Positions 52,200-60,775 of a stretch of 64,000 nucleotides of DNA are shown here, piece by piece. The translations under genes and the position numbers were made by a program. This DNA is from Bacillota bacterium. Lineage in GTDB: Bacteria > Bacillota > Clostridia > Acetivibrionales > DSM-1351. A model generated the notes under the pieces. That model was not told where the DNA came from, did not search any database, and worked only from the letters and a program-made list of their open reading frames with translations. The DNA is taken from NCBI GenBank assembly GCA_023409265.1, contig JAEYHZ010000014.1, positions 124,001 to 188,000 on the forward strand, written 5' to 3'. Numbering within the stretch: position 1 is the first letter of the stretch; each line of letters starts with the position of its first letter.

Positions 52200-53186
52200 C
52201 TATTTAACAGTGTCCTTGGTCAGTACTGATACACCAGTATCAGTTACAGCTCCGCCCAAAGCTTTACCCTGTAGAGCTTCAACAGCTGCTTTAACTCCTT
52301 TTTCACCCATTACATCAGGATTCTGAGCCATTGTTGCCAATAAGAATCCGTCTTTTATTAATGAAAGAATAGTATCGGATTTATCAAAACCTACACCTAT
52401 AACTTTTCCGCCTGCTTCCTGAATAGCGTTTCCTGCTCCTACAGTGGAACCTTCATTAGCACCGAATATACCGACAACACCTGATGTAATATAATTAGCT
52501 GCAATGTCCTTTGACTTGGCTGCATCGCCTTCACCATACTGTGTTGCAAGCATTTCGAATTTAGTACCTTCGAAAGCTGAGCGGAAGCCCGTTTCACGAG
52601 CCACGCAGGATGCTGTTGCGGCATTTACATTAATAATACCGATCTTGCCAGAAGTAACCCCTTTTGCCTCAAGTGCTTTTTTCATTTCTTCACCGGCAGT
52701 CTTTCCAGCAGCTGTGTTATCTGTAGCGAAGGTCGCTTCGCCATCAAACTTTGCCGCTGAATCAACATATATTATTTTAACCCCTGCGGCAACTGCTTCT
52801 TTTAAAGCTGCTGTAACTGCATCCGGGCCATTTGCCGCTAAAAGTATGGCGTCTGCCTTATCTGCTACTGCGTTATTAATACATTCAATTTGTTTTGCAT
52901 CATCTTTAACATCCGGTGCCAACCATTTGTAATCAACATTTCCCAGTTCTGCCGCTGCTTTTTTCGCTCCGGCATCCACATTAACCCAGTGCTGATCCAT
53001 CTGGTCCATTGTTATCAGGTATACTTTGAATTTTTTAGCTGCATCAGTGGTTGATACCGCTGCTGCTTGTGATGATCCTGCTGCTGTTGAGTTTTCAGCT
53101 GCTTTATCTTCGGTTTTACCGCATCCTACCAGCATAGTAGCAACCATTGCTACACTTAAAAGTGTGCCAAGTAACTTTCTTTTCAT
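52200..53186 (-). CDS. RbsB-type sugar-binding lipoprotein
   Basis: 328 aa. Lipobox TMLVGC, then an Ala/Ser/Thr linker and a periplasmic-binding fold (KVYLITMDQMDQHWVNVDAGAKKAAAELGNVDYKWL; ADAILLAANGPDAVTAALKEAVAAGVKIIYVDS; GIFGANEGSTVGAGNAIQEAGGKVIGVGFDKSD). It is the last gene of the regulator-kinase-transporter operon. Its ligand may be both imported and reported to the kinase encoded upstream. The sugar is unknown. Confidence 0.92.
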   Translation of the reverse strand: MKRKLLGTLLSVAMVATMLVGCGKTEDKAAENSTAAGSSQAAAVSTTDAAKKFKVYLITMDQMDQHWVNVDAGAKKAAAELGNVDYKWLAPDVKDDAKQIECINNAVADKADAILLAANGPDAVTAALKEAVAAGVKIIYVDSAAKFDGEATFATDNTAAGKTAGEEMKKALEAKGVTSGKIGIINVNAATASCVARETGFRSAFEGTKFEMLATQYGEGDAAKSKDIAANYITSGVVGIFGANEGSTVGAGNAIQEAGGKVIGVGFDKSDTILSLIKDGFLLATMAQNPDVMGEKGVKAAVEALQGKALGGAVTDTGVSVLTKDTVK

Positions 53187-53222
53187 TTAGAACCCTCCCA
53201 TAAATTATAAAAAATTCTATGA

Positions 53223-54257
53223 TTAAGCTTTTAGCTTTAATCCAAAAATACTACCAGCTTCTTTTTTCTTTTTAGGCTTACCTGAACGTACAACCACGTC
53301 AAGCAAAACTGACACCACTACTATAATTCCTATTACTATGTTTCTGATTGCAACCGGCGCTCCCGCAAATTGCAGCCCATTCTGCAAAACACCCCAGATA
53401 GCTGCTCCTATTACTGTTCCAAGCAAAATACCCTGTCCGCCGAGAGTACTTACTCCGCCGATAACTGACGCAGCCACGGCATACATTTCATACATATTAC
53501 CGGCGTCCATAGTACCCATACCGGAAGTGGCGCAAATAATCAAACCGACAACCGCCGCGCAGAACGCACTCACTAGATATACTTTTACTGTAGTACCGAC
53601 TATATTGACACCGGATAATTTCGAGGCTTCAATATTGCTTCCTACCGCATATATATGTCTTCCTGTACGGGTTCTGCTTAACACAAAATTAAATACAATC
53701 CAGAGAATGGCTGCAATCCAGATGGTATTATACAGGCCAAGAGTTTTCCCATAATAGAATACATCACGGAAAGTTTTTGCTCCATCTCCTATGGAGTCTG
53801 TATTATAGTTGTTATTGACTATCTGCGCAATACCTCTTGCTATTGTCATAGTTCCCAATGTTGCTATAAACGGAGGCAGCTTACACTTTGCCACAAGCTC
53901 GCCATTAATAAACCCTACTGCCAAGCAGCATACTATTGTTATTAAAACAGCAATCCAGGGATTTACTCCCTTTGTCATCAAGGTAGCCGATATCATACAG
54001 CTCATACCGACTACTGAACCTATTGATAAATCTATGTTTCCTGTGATAAGTACGAAGGATTGGCCAATACCGATCAAGATAATCGGAGCAATTTGCCTTA
54101 ATAAGTTACCTATATTTTTTGAGGATGCAAAAGTCGGATTCAAAAAACCGAATACAATGCAAAGCACCACTAATCCCACAGTGACTGTAAATACCTGACC
54201 CATACCTCTTACCGACATTATCTTCCTGAAAACATTTTGATTTGTTTCTTTTCCCAT
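53223..54257 (-). CDS. RbsC-type sugar ABC permease
   Basis: 344 aa, with about ten hydrophobic segments and RbsC blocks ILIGIGQSFVLITGNIDLSIGSVVGMSC, AKCKLPPFIATLGTMTIARGIAQI, AVAASVIGGVSTLGGQGILLGTVIGAAIWGVLQNGL. GGAGATG lies before the ATG. A foldback repeat of 162 bp separates it from the ATPase gene upstream, unusual because these genes normally lie close together. Confidence 0.93.
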   Translation of the reverse strand: MGKETNQNVFRKIMSVRGMGQVFTVTVGLVVLCIVFGFLNPTFASSKNIGNLLRQIAPIILIGIGQSFVLITGNIDLSIGSVVGMSCMISATLMTKGVNPWIAVLITIVCCLAVGFINGELVAKCKLPPFIATLGTMTIARGIAQIVNNNYNTDSIGDGAKTFRDVFYYGKTLGLYNTIWIAAILWIVFNFVLSRTRTGRHIYAVGSNIEASKLSGVNIVGTTVKVYLVSAFCAAVVGLIICATSGMGTMDAGNMYEMYAVAASVIGGVSTLGGQGILLGTVIGAAIWGVLQNGLQFAGAPVAIRNIVIGIIVVVSVLLDVVVRSGKPKKKKEAGSIFGLKLKA

Positions 54258-54287
54258 TTACCCATCTCCTTTGAAAACTGTTACTTA

Positions 54288-54449
54288 AGAGCTTGTTTAA
54301 TATTCCATGCACTCGTTATTTTGGCGGATTTTGCACCATGCCGCGTTAATTTTTTTTTGCAATAAACAAGTTATTACTGCGAAAATTTGCCTTGCCTGAC
54401 ACAAAATCCACCTAAAATGCCAAGCACAAGCAGATAATAAATAGGCTCT
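54288..54449. repeat. 162-bp foldback (MITE-like) element between rbsA- and rbsC-type genes
   Basis: Ends AGAGCTTGTTTAATAT (54288-54303) and the complement of 54434-54449 (AGAGCCTATTTATTAT) match at 13 of 16 positions. The two halves keep aligning inward, for example ATTTTGGCGGATTTTG against ATTTTAGGTGGATTTTG, so the unit folds as one long imperfect hairpin. It differs in sequence from the two copies at 18235 and 38619 but has the same size and form. The stop codon of the ATPase gene (54448-54450) lies in its end. No ORF inside. Confidence 0.68.
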
Positions 54450-55953
54450 AAACCTCAATTTTTTTATCAAACCTGGTTGCATATTTCAGAATCAAATCCT
54501 GAGTGGCTTCACTGGTGGCCATCTCGCCTGTTACCTTCCCATCACACATTACGATAATACGGTCTGAGATTCCCAAAACCTCGGGCATTTCTGATGAGAC
54601 AAACAACACGCCTATTCCCTGCTCTTTCAACTCATTCATTAAGTTATATATTTCTACCTTTGCTGCTACGTCAATGCCTCTGGTAGGTTCATCGAATATT
54701 ACTACTCTGGAATTTCTGGCAAGCCATTTTCCAACTACTACTTTTTGCTGATTTCCCCCTGAAAGACTGGCAGCGTTTACTTCAGAATTGGGAAGTTTGA
54801 TTTTTAAATCTTTTACTGCTTTTTCAACCATGTCTTTTTCTTTTTTTCTATTAACGATGCTTAATGAATTACACAGAATATCCAGGTTGGGAAGACTTAC
54901 ATTTTCCCTCACACTGAGTTTGGTACATAAGCCGTCCTTTTTGCGGTCTTCAGGGGCAAGCACAATGCCGGCCTGAATAGCATCCATGGGTTTACTTATT
55001 GCAATTGTTTTACCGTCCAGGACAATCTCACCGGAATCTTTCGGGTCAATTCCAAAAATCGCTCTAGTTGTTTCTGTCCTGCCGGCACCCATCAACCCTG
55101 CAATACCGACAATTTCACCTTCATATAGGTCAAAGCTTACATCCCGGACCATCCGGCCTGCATTTAATTTTTTTACTTCAAAGATTTTTTTACCTTTTTT
55201 ACATTCAACTCTGGGAAATTTTTCTTTAATTTCACGCCCAACCATGTTTGATATTATTTCTTCAAGTGTGGTTGAAGCATAATCCATACTTGTAATAAAC
55301 TGACCGTCCCGTAAAATGGTAACTCTGTCCACAATATGTTCCAATTCCTCAAGCCTGTGGGAGATATATACTATCCCGCAGCCTTCCGACTTGATCTTTC
55401 TTATGATTGTAAACAGATCGTCGATTTCTTTAGAAGTGAGTGCACTGGTGGGCTCATCCATAATAAGGACTTTTGCATTGGTGGAAAGGGCTTTTGCAAT
55501 TTCAACCATTTGCTGCTTTGATACAGCAAGGTCACCAACTATTGTATCCGGTGCGATATCGATATTTAAATTATCCAGTATCTTTTTTGCCTGCCTTTGC
55601 ATTTCTCTATCAGACAAGACACCGGATTTTGTTATTTCTCTTCCAAGAAATATATTCTCTGCAACAGTTAAATGGGAACACATATTTAATTCCTGATGAA
55701 TAATGGCAATACCCAGTTCCTGAGCCCTCTTTGGAGTGATATCATCAATGTCACTGCCAAAAATTTTCAGAGTACCTGAATCCTTCGTATAAACACCGCT
55801 TAAAATCTTCATCAGAGTTGATTTCCCTGCACCGTTTTCCCCCAGTAAAGCAAGTACTTCACCTGATTTTAGATTAAAGGATACATTATCTAGAGCTAAA
55901 ACACCCGGAAACCTTTTAGATACTCCACTCAATTCAACGATATAATCTCCCAT
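54448..55953 (-). CDS. RbsA-type sugar ABC ATPase (two nucleotide-binding domains)
   Basis: 501 aa from the ATG at 55953 (AAAGGTG 7 nt upstream); the frame runs 17 codons further without a ribosome site. Domain 1: Walker A LGENGAGKSTLMKILSG, LAVSKQQMVEIAK, Walker B VLIMDEPTSALT. Domain 2: GLMGAGRTETTRAIFG, signature LSGGNQQKVVVGK, Walker B VVIFDEPTRGID. All catalytic residues normal for RbsA are present, in contrast to the degenerate paralogue encoded upstream at 56106. It powers the RbsC/RbsB-type transporter. Confidence 0.94.
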   Translation of the reverse strand: MGDYIVELSGVSKRFPGVLALDNVSFNLKSGEVLALLGENGAGKSTLMKILSGVYTKDSGTLKIFGSDIDDITPKRAQELGIAIIHQELNMCSHLTVAENIFLGREITKSGVLSDREMQRQAKKILDNLNIDIAPDTIVGDLAVSKQQMVEIAKALSTNAKVLIMDEPTSALTSKEIDDLFTIIRKIKSEGCGIVYISHRLEELEHIVDRVTILRDGQFITSMDYASTTLEEIISNMVGREIKEKFPRVECKKGKKIFEVKKLNAGRMVRDVSFDLYEGEIVGIAGLMGAGRTETTRAIFGIDPKDSGEIVLDGKTIAISKPMDAIQAGIVLAPEDRKKDGLCTKLSVRENVSLPNLDILCNSLSIVNRKKEKDMVEKAVKDLKIKLPNSEVNAASLSGGNQQKVVVGKWLARNSRVVIFDEPTRGIDVAAKVEIYNLMNELKEQGIGVLFVSSEMPEVLGISDRIIVMCDGKVTGEMATSEATQDLILKYATRFDKKIEV

Positions 55954-56105
55954 GCATTTCACCTTTCCTTGTTTCTCAAATGTTTCATCAATATCTACTG
56001 TCAAAAAGAGTATAACACCTCGTACAGTGTAATTTATAGAGGCGTTTCATTGGAAACAGGGGGGTTTTTATTTGGTTTTTTGAAATTTGTGTGGATTTAG
56101 TTGCC

Positions 56106-57548
56106 TTATCTGATTTGGCTGAAGGAATTGGGAAGGTACTCCTGCTTGATTGAGCCTTCTTCCAGGAGCAGCAATCTGTCAGCAACATGCAGACTGTCAG
56201 AAATACTTACTGCCAGAATAACAACTGCAATTCCTTTTCGCTTAAGAACCCGTATAAGATGGATAATATGACGTCTCAGGTACATATCAGCGTTTGAAAA
56301 TGGCTGAACAATAAAAACTATTTTAGGATTCAATAAATGAACACGATAATAAATTAAATTGTACAATGATTTTTTGTCCAATTTACCAAGGTCATTTTCA
56401 TATATTTCATATCCTAATTCCTTGTAATATTCCAGCTGAATGCTTTTCTTAACTTTCCTTGTAATATTGCCTCTCTTTGTTTTTTTATCAAGCAAAAAAC
56501 ACATATTGTCAATATAGTTCATATCGTAGAAGAGCATTGAACGTAATACATCTTCTCCAATAACAGCAATCTGGCTGCCAAAATACCTGTGCATTTTCCC
56601 CGGATTCAACACTTTATGCCCCAGCTCAACGGCTCCGGAGACTATCTCCTTCTGGCCGCTTAAGAAGTCAATAATATCCGACTGGAGCTTGCTGCTTTTG
56701 TCATATAGTATGATGCATTCTCCTGCTTGGATGGAGAACGAAACCTTTTTAAGATAACTGGTGCTGACTTCGTGGAAATATATGGATTCTCTGCTGGCGG
56801 TGTTTTTAACAGCAGGCTGAGTATCTTCAAAAGAAATAGTATACGGTAAAATATTTTCGTCACCCAGTTCCTTTTTATCCAATATTTTTATTGTCTTTCC
56901 ATCCTGCATAAGTGCAACCCTGTCGCAAATGGGGAAAATTTCCTCGTGATGATTTTCAATAAATAAAATTGAATAATTCTTTTTAGCCATTTTGATTAAA
57001 AGTTTTTTAAAGCTCTGGAAATCATCTGCGCTTAAAATATTGCTTAAATCATTAACTATAATAAGCTTTACGCCTTGTATAACAGCTTTAAGTACTTCCA
57101 CCACACATCTTTCGTATTCCGTCAAGTCCAGACAAACTGATTTTGGATCGAGGGCTACCTCAAGTTCACCTAATAATTGTTTTAGCTGTAAGCCTAAAAC
57201 CTTCCGGCTTATTATATACTTTTTGAAGCCCTTCCTCAAAACAAACACGTTATCTGTAACAGTTAAGTCTTTAACAAGCTTGCTTTCCTGATCTATTACA
57301 TAAACTTTATTGGTGGAACCGTCACTATAATGGTAACTGTTTACCAGGGCATTGGAAAAATAAATACGCCCGAATTTTATAGGTATATTTTTACATATCA
57401 GGTCTACCAGAACGTCCTTACCATAGTCATTTACACCGATAAGGCCCATAATTTCCCCTTGGAACATATGTAGATTAAAATTATCAAGATTTGTTCGATC
57501 TGGATCTTCACTTATTACATTTACCATTCTAAGAATTTCTTTTTTCAT
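56106..57548 (-). CDS. Degenerate RbsA-like tandem ABC protein, probably catalytically dead
   Basis: 480 aa with the length and layout of RbsA, but key motifs are lost in both halves. Half 1: the Walker A position reads GVNDYGKDVLVD (no Ser/Thr after Lys), the signature region LDLTEYERCVVEV lacks LSGGQ, and Walker B is KLIIVNDLSN without the catalytic Glu. Half 2: ILYDKSSKLQSDII for Walker A, LDKKSLYNLI for the signature, KIVFIVQPFS for Walker B. The fold-level blocks SILFIENHHEEIFPICDRVALMQDGKTI still match the family. It lies between the histidine kinase and the active RbsA, in the same operon. A structural or signalling role is inferred. The ribosome site is weak. Confidence 0.82.
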   Translation of the reverse strand: MKKEILRMVNVISEDPDRTNLDNFNLHMFQGEIMGLIGVNDYGKDVLVDLICKNIPIKFGRIYFSNALVNSYHYSDGSTNKVYVIDQESKLVKDLTVTDNVFVLRKGFKKYIISRKVLGLQLKQLLGELEVALDPKSVCLDLTEYERCVVEVLKAVIQGVKLIIVNDLSNILSADDFQSFKKLLIKMAKKNYSILFIENHHEEIFPICDRVALMQDGKTIKILDKKELGDENILPYTISFEDTQPAVKNTASRESIYFHEVSTSYLKKVSFSIQAGECIILYDKSSKLQSDIIDFLSGQKEIVSGAVELGHKVLNPGKMHRYFGSQIAVIGEDVLRSMLFYDMNYIDNMCFLLDKKTKRGNITRKVKKSIQLEYYKELGYEIYENDLGKLDKKSLYNLIYYRVHLLNPKIVFIVQPFSNADMYLRRHIIHLIRVLKRKGIAVVILAVSISDSLHVADRLLLLEEGSIKQEYLPNSFSQIR

Positions 57549-57574
57549 AATAAGTATTTTCAGCCTTTCAACAC

Positions 57575-57624
57575 TTTGCTTCGCTCATTACTTTAACAGT
57601 GCCAGAATGCCGGTGCGAAGCAAA
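57575..57624 (-). promoter_or_regulatory. Intra-operon inverted repeat between kinase and degenerate ABC genes
   Basis: TTTGCTTCGC (57575-57584) and GCGAAGCAAA (57615-57624) are exact inverted repeats around a 30-nt loop, in the 171-nt gap before the degenerate ABC gene. No U-run follows, so mRNA stability or translation control is more likely than termination. Confidence 0.45.
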
Positions 57625-57719
57625 TTTTCTGATGTACAGATTCAAGCCCAGCAACACTCCGTTCTTTTAATCTTCGTATTATATAAATTCCTATATTCCT
57701 CGAAATGTTTAATTATACA

Positions 57720-58733
57720 TCACTCCCTAATAACGGGCAGTGTAATTTCAACATCTGTACCCACATTTGGGGTTGAGAAAATGTATATTCCATATTCTTC
57801 TCCAAAAATGAGCTTGATTCGATTATTTACATTAATTATGGCTATACCGCCCTTTTTATCTTTTTTGGGTTCAATATCATCCAGAGAGTTTGTTAACAGT
57901 TTATTGTTAAGCTTATCTAATACTTCTTTCTCCATACCCATTCCGTCGTCTGAAATCCTGATAATAAGCCTGTCCAGAGTACAATCTATGCGTATTCTTA
58001 AATTACCCTTCCCGATTTTTCTTTCAATACCATGAAAAATTGAATTTTCAACTATTGGCTGCAGAATCAGTTTTGGAAGCTTCAAGTTAAGAACAGACAA
58101 ATCATCATCATCGTCATCATACTCAATACTTAGTCTCAGTTTATCTCCAAAGCGGTATTGCTGAATAATATAGTAATTTTCAATATTTGACAATTCGTCT
58201 TCCAGTGTCACCAAATGATCAACGTTTGAAATGGTGTATCTGAAGAAAGTAGCCAGTGCTTCAGTCATGGACGCAACTCCGTCCATTCCGGCACATAAAG
58301 CCTCACTGCGTATTCCTTCCAGTGTATTATATAAAAAATGGGGATTAATCTGATTCTGTAATGCCAAATACTGTGCCTGTTTTTTAGAAACGTTTAAAAG
58401 TGTGGATTTATCAAGTCGGTCTGATAATAATTGCAGTACCTTGCTCACTGTCCTGCTGATTCTTATATCCTGTTCAAAAAAATCTTCTACCAAATACCCT
58501 TCGGTATATAACTGCATTAGTTTCTCGATCTGGCGATATCTAAGGTAAACTGTTATATAACCTATATATAATAACAGTAATAAAGCCAGAACTGCTATAA
58601 GGAAAAATACCTTATAAGAACTGATTTTAATAGCTGCAAACCCCAAAAGTAATAATAAAACCAAAATAAATATTAAATTCAACCATAACCATTTTCGGAT
58701 ATTATCAATCAGGAAACTTCTGTTTTTTTTCAA
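57720..58733 (-). CDS. Sensor histidine kinase without a large extracellular domain
   Basis: 337 aa. Two membrane helices lie near residues 15-35 and 42-62 with almost no loop between, so there is no room for an extracellular sensor. The His_kinase block has the phosphorylated His in ALQNQINPHFLYNTLEGIRSEAL, and the ATPase domain has LQPIVENSIFHGI and ISDDGMGM. A run of six Asp from a GAT repeat interrupts the linker (IEYDDDDDDLS). The start is TTG with GGGAGG 6 nt upstream. It lies between its response regulator and a degenerate ABC protein, which suggests that sensing comes from a partner such as the transporter. Confidence 0.92.
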   Translation of the reverse strand: MKKNRSFLIDNIRKWLWLNLIFILVLLLLLGFAAIKISSYKVFFLIAVLALLLLLYIGYITVYLRYRQIEKLMQLYTEGYLVEDFFEQDIRISRTVSKVLQLLSDRLDKSTLLNVSKKQAQYLALQNQINPHFLYNTLEGIRSEALCAGMDGVASMTEALATFFRYTISNVDHLVTLEDELSNIENYYIIQQYRFGDKLRLSIEYDDDDDDLSVLNLKLPKLILQPIVENSIFHGIERKIGKGNLRIRIDCTLDRLIIRISDDGMGMEKEVLDKLNNKLLTNSLDDIEPKKDKKGGIAIINVNNRIKLIFGEEYGIYIFSTPNVGTDVEITLPVIRE

Positions 58734-58780
58734 AATAGCCTCCCATCTGCTTCTCCCTATGCAGATAAATTAACAAGAAG

Positions 58781-60391
58781 TCAGGAATATATTTTTCTAT
58801 ATTCATTCGGTTTCAGATTAGTATATTTTGCAAAGCCCTTTGTAAAATTTTTTATATCATTATAGCCCACTTCTTCGCAAATGGTAGCAACATTCAGATT
58901 GGATTCCTTTAACAGCTCTTTGGCCCGTTCCATACGCACTCCGGTTAAATATTCGGAGAAGGTAGTGTTTGTTTCTTTTTTGAACAAAGAGCTGAAATAT
59001 GCAGCATTGAAGCCCACATAATCACTGACGATTTCCAATGATATGGGCTCTTTATAATGATCTTTTATATATTGCTTGGCGTCCCGTATGGGCTTGATGT
59101 CCTCCTGCTTTTTATCAACTACCACCTGATTGAATGATTTTATAATGGTTTTGGAAAGAAAATCAAAAACCTCTTCAATGGAAGAACAGTTTTCTATATT
59201 CAGGCTGAAGGAGTCAAAAAAGACATCTGAATCCCTGATAACAAATTTATTCTTTCTCATTGTAAATAAATAAAGATTCATAGCTTCCTTAGCCATTTGA
59301 ATAACTTCATGTCCGGTTGACGATTCTTTACGCTTCAAACTCTCTTCCAGATAATTAAATGCCCCTCTTACCTGGTTTTCGTCTATTCTTTCAAGAGCCT
59401 CAACCAGCCTTTTATTGAATTCAGCAAATAATGTACTGTCAGCCAATTCATTGGAGGAGACTTCCGCTCCTTCAATAACTTTATTGACACCAAGCACAAG
59501 ACGCTGCTCAATTGCCCACATTGCAGTCTTCATTGAAGAAAACATTTCACAGATTGAATTCCTCGGCACACCTGTACCTATTGTAATTTTCAGGTCTTCT
59601 ATAATATCTTTTTGCAGCAAAAGTTCATCAAGCAAGGCTTTCAAGGAACGTCTGACTGCCTTTTTATTTTCCTCGCTGTAATTCAGTATAATATAACAAA
59701 GATTATTTTCGAAAATACTTTCTATATCAAAACAATATTCATCTATTTTTTTATTAATTAACTGTACCACTTTATCATGAATGTATTCCGAATTACTTTT
59801 CAAACCTGTGTCAACACCGTCAATTTTTATCAGCACTACCTGAAAAATACCTTGGGAAAAAGTATAATGGTACTTTTCATTAACACTTTCAACATCCAGC
59901 CTGGCCTGTACAGAAACTCTTTTAAATAATATATCGGTAAAAAATATATGTCGTAAGCGATCTAAATTATTTTTAATGGAAATACGGTACTCCTCTTCAC
60001 TTGTCAGTTTCCGGGTACGTTCAAGATACTCTTCCCTCATTCTTAAAAGAGTGTCCACTATCTCCGCCTTTTTAATAGGTTTAAGAAGATAATCCTTTAC
60101 ACCGTATTTTATTGCATTTTGCGCATATTCGAAGTGCCGGTATCCGCTGATTATTATGAAGTCCATATTTTCGCTTATTTCCTTAGCCCGGCGGATCATT
60201 TCCAGACCGTCATAACCCGGCATACGAATATCTGTAATTATTACATTTGGGTTGTATTTCTGAATAGCTTCCAAAGCCTCGATACCATTATGGACTATGG
60301 AGACTACTTCCATCCCCAGCTGCTGCCAGTCAACCAATTTGTATATAAGCTGACATACTTTATCTTCATCATCTGCAATAAGAACTTTCAT
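58781..60391 (-). CDS. YesN-type response regulator with AraC DNA-binding domain
   Basis: 536 aa. The receiver domain has MKVLIADDEDKVCQLI, the phosphorylated Asp in VIITDIRMPGYDGLEMI and the Lys in YLLKPIKKAE. A long central region follows, then AraC motifs ISLEIVSDYVGFNAAYFSSLFKKETNTTFSEYL and VATICEEVGYNDIKNFTKGFAKYTNLKPNEYRK. AAGGAAGG lies before the ATG. It heads the operon that continues with the kinase, degenerate ABC protein and RbsACB-type transporter, and probably activates that operon. Confidence 0.93.
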   Translation of the reverse strand: MKVLIADDEDKVCQLIYKLVDWQQLGMEVVSIVHNGIEALEAIQKYNPNVIITDIRMPGYDGLEMIRRAKEISENMDFIIISGYRHFEYAQNAIKYGVKDYLLKPIKKAEIVDTLLRMREEYLERTRKLTSEEEYRISIKNNLDRLRHIFFTDILFKRVSVQARLDVESVNEKYHYTFSQGIFQVVLIKIDGVDTGLKSNSEYIHDKVVQLINKKIDEYCFDIESIFENNLCYIILNYSEENKKAVRRSLKALLDELLLQKDIIEDLKITIGTGVPRNSICEMFSSMKTAMWAIEQRLVLGVNKVIEGAEVSSNELADSTLFAEFNKRLVEALERIDENQVRGAFNYLEESLKRKESSTGHEVIQMAKEAMNLYLFTMRKNKFVIRDSDVFFDSFSLNIENCSSIEEVFDFLSKTIIKSFNQVVVDKKQEDIKPIRDAKQYIKDHYKEPISLEIVSDYVGFNAAYFSSLFKKETNTTFSEYLTGVRMERAKELLKESNLNVATICEEVGYNDIKNFTKGFAKYTNLKPNEYRKIYS

Positions 60392-60775
60392 GCTATACCT
60401 TCCTTAACTCCCGGTAATAAATTGGTACTTTGTTGATTATCCGTTCCCCGAATTTACCTTTGTCAAATTTAAATATATAAACATGTATTATCCAGGTGAA
60501 TATAGTTAATACCAGTATACCATAATTCTGTATATCAAAAGTACCTTAATTCTGTATATCTCAACTCACTCCCAGGCAAATCAAATTCTGCCGATAATTT
60601 GCTCCGGTCATTTATGTTTATCAAGCGGTCTTTCATAATCCCCCAAAAGTCTTCAGGGTCAAGACATTTAAAAGAAAAACATTATACAGGCATAAAGTAG
60701 CAGGTAGCTGAAGGGTAAATTAACCGTGGAGCCAATTAATCTACCGGAGCAACTTCTGGAAGCATACTGGCCGAG
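60392..60775. other. Non-coding region upstream of the response regulator
   Basis: No gene is seen in these 384 bp. The region contains the direct repeats at 60523-60560 and must hold the minus-strand promoter of the regulator-transporter operon, but no consensus promoter stands out. No clear terminator is visible after the ABC-2 permease stop at 60776. Confidence 0.5.
60523..60560. promoter_or_regulatory. Direct repeats, possible AraC-type regulator site
   Basis: TAATTCTGTATATC occurs at 60523-60536 and again at 60547-60560, a 24-bp period. Direct repeats about two helical turns apart are the usual target form of AraC-domain dimers. They lie about 130 bp upstream of the response regulator start. 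Confidence 0.5.

Noticed and set aside
56106..57548. Degenerate ABC protein as a decayed pseudogene
   Set aside because: The reading frame is intact at full length, and fold-level blocks are kept; only catalytic residues are changed, which fits a new role better than decay.
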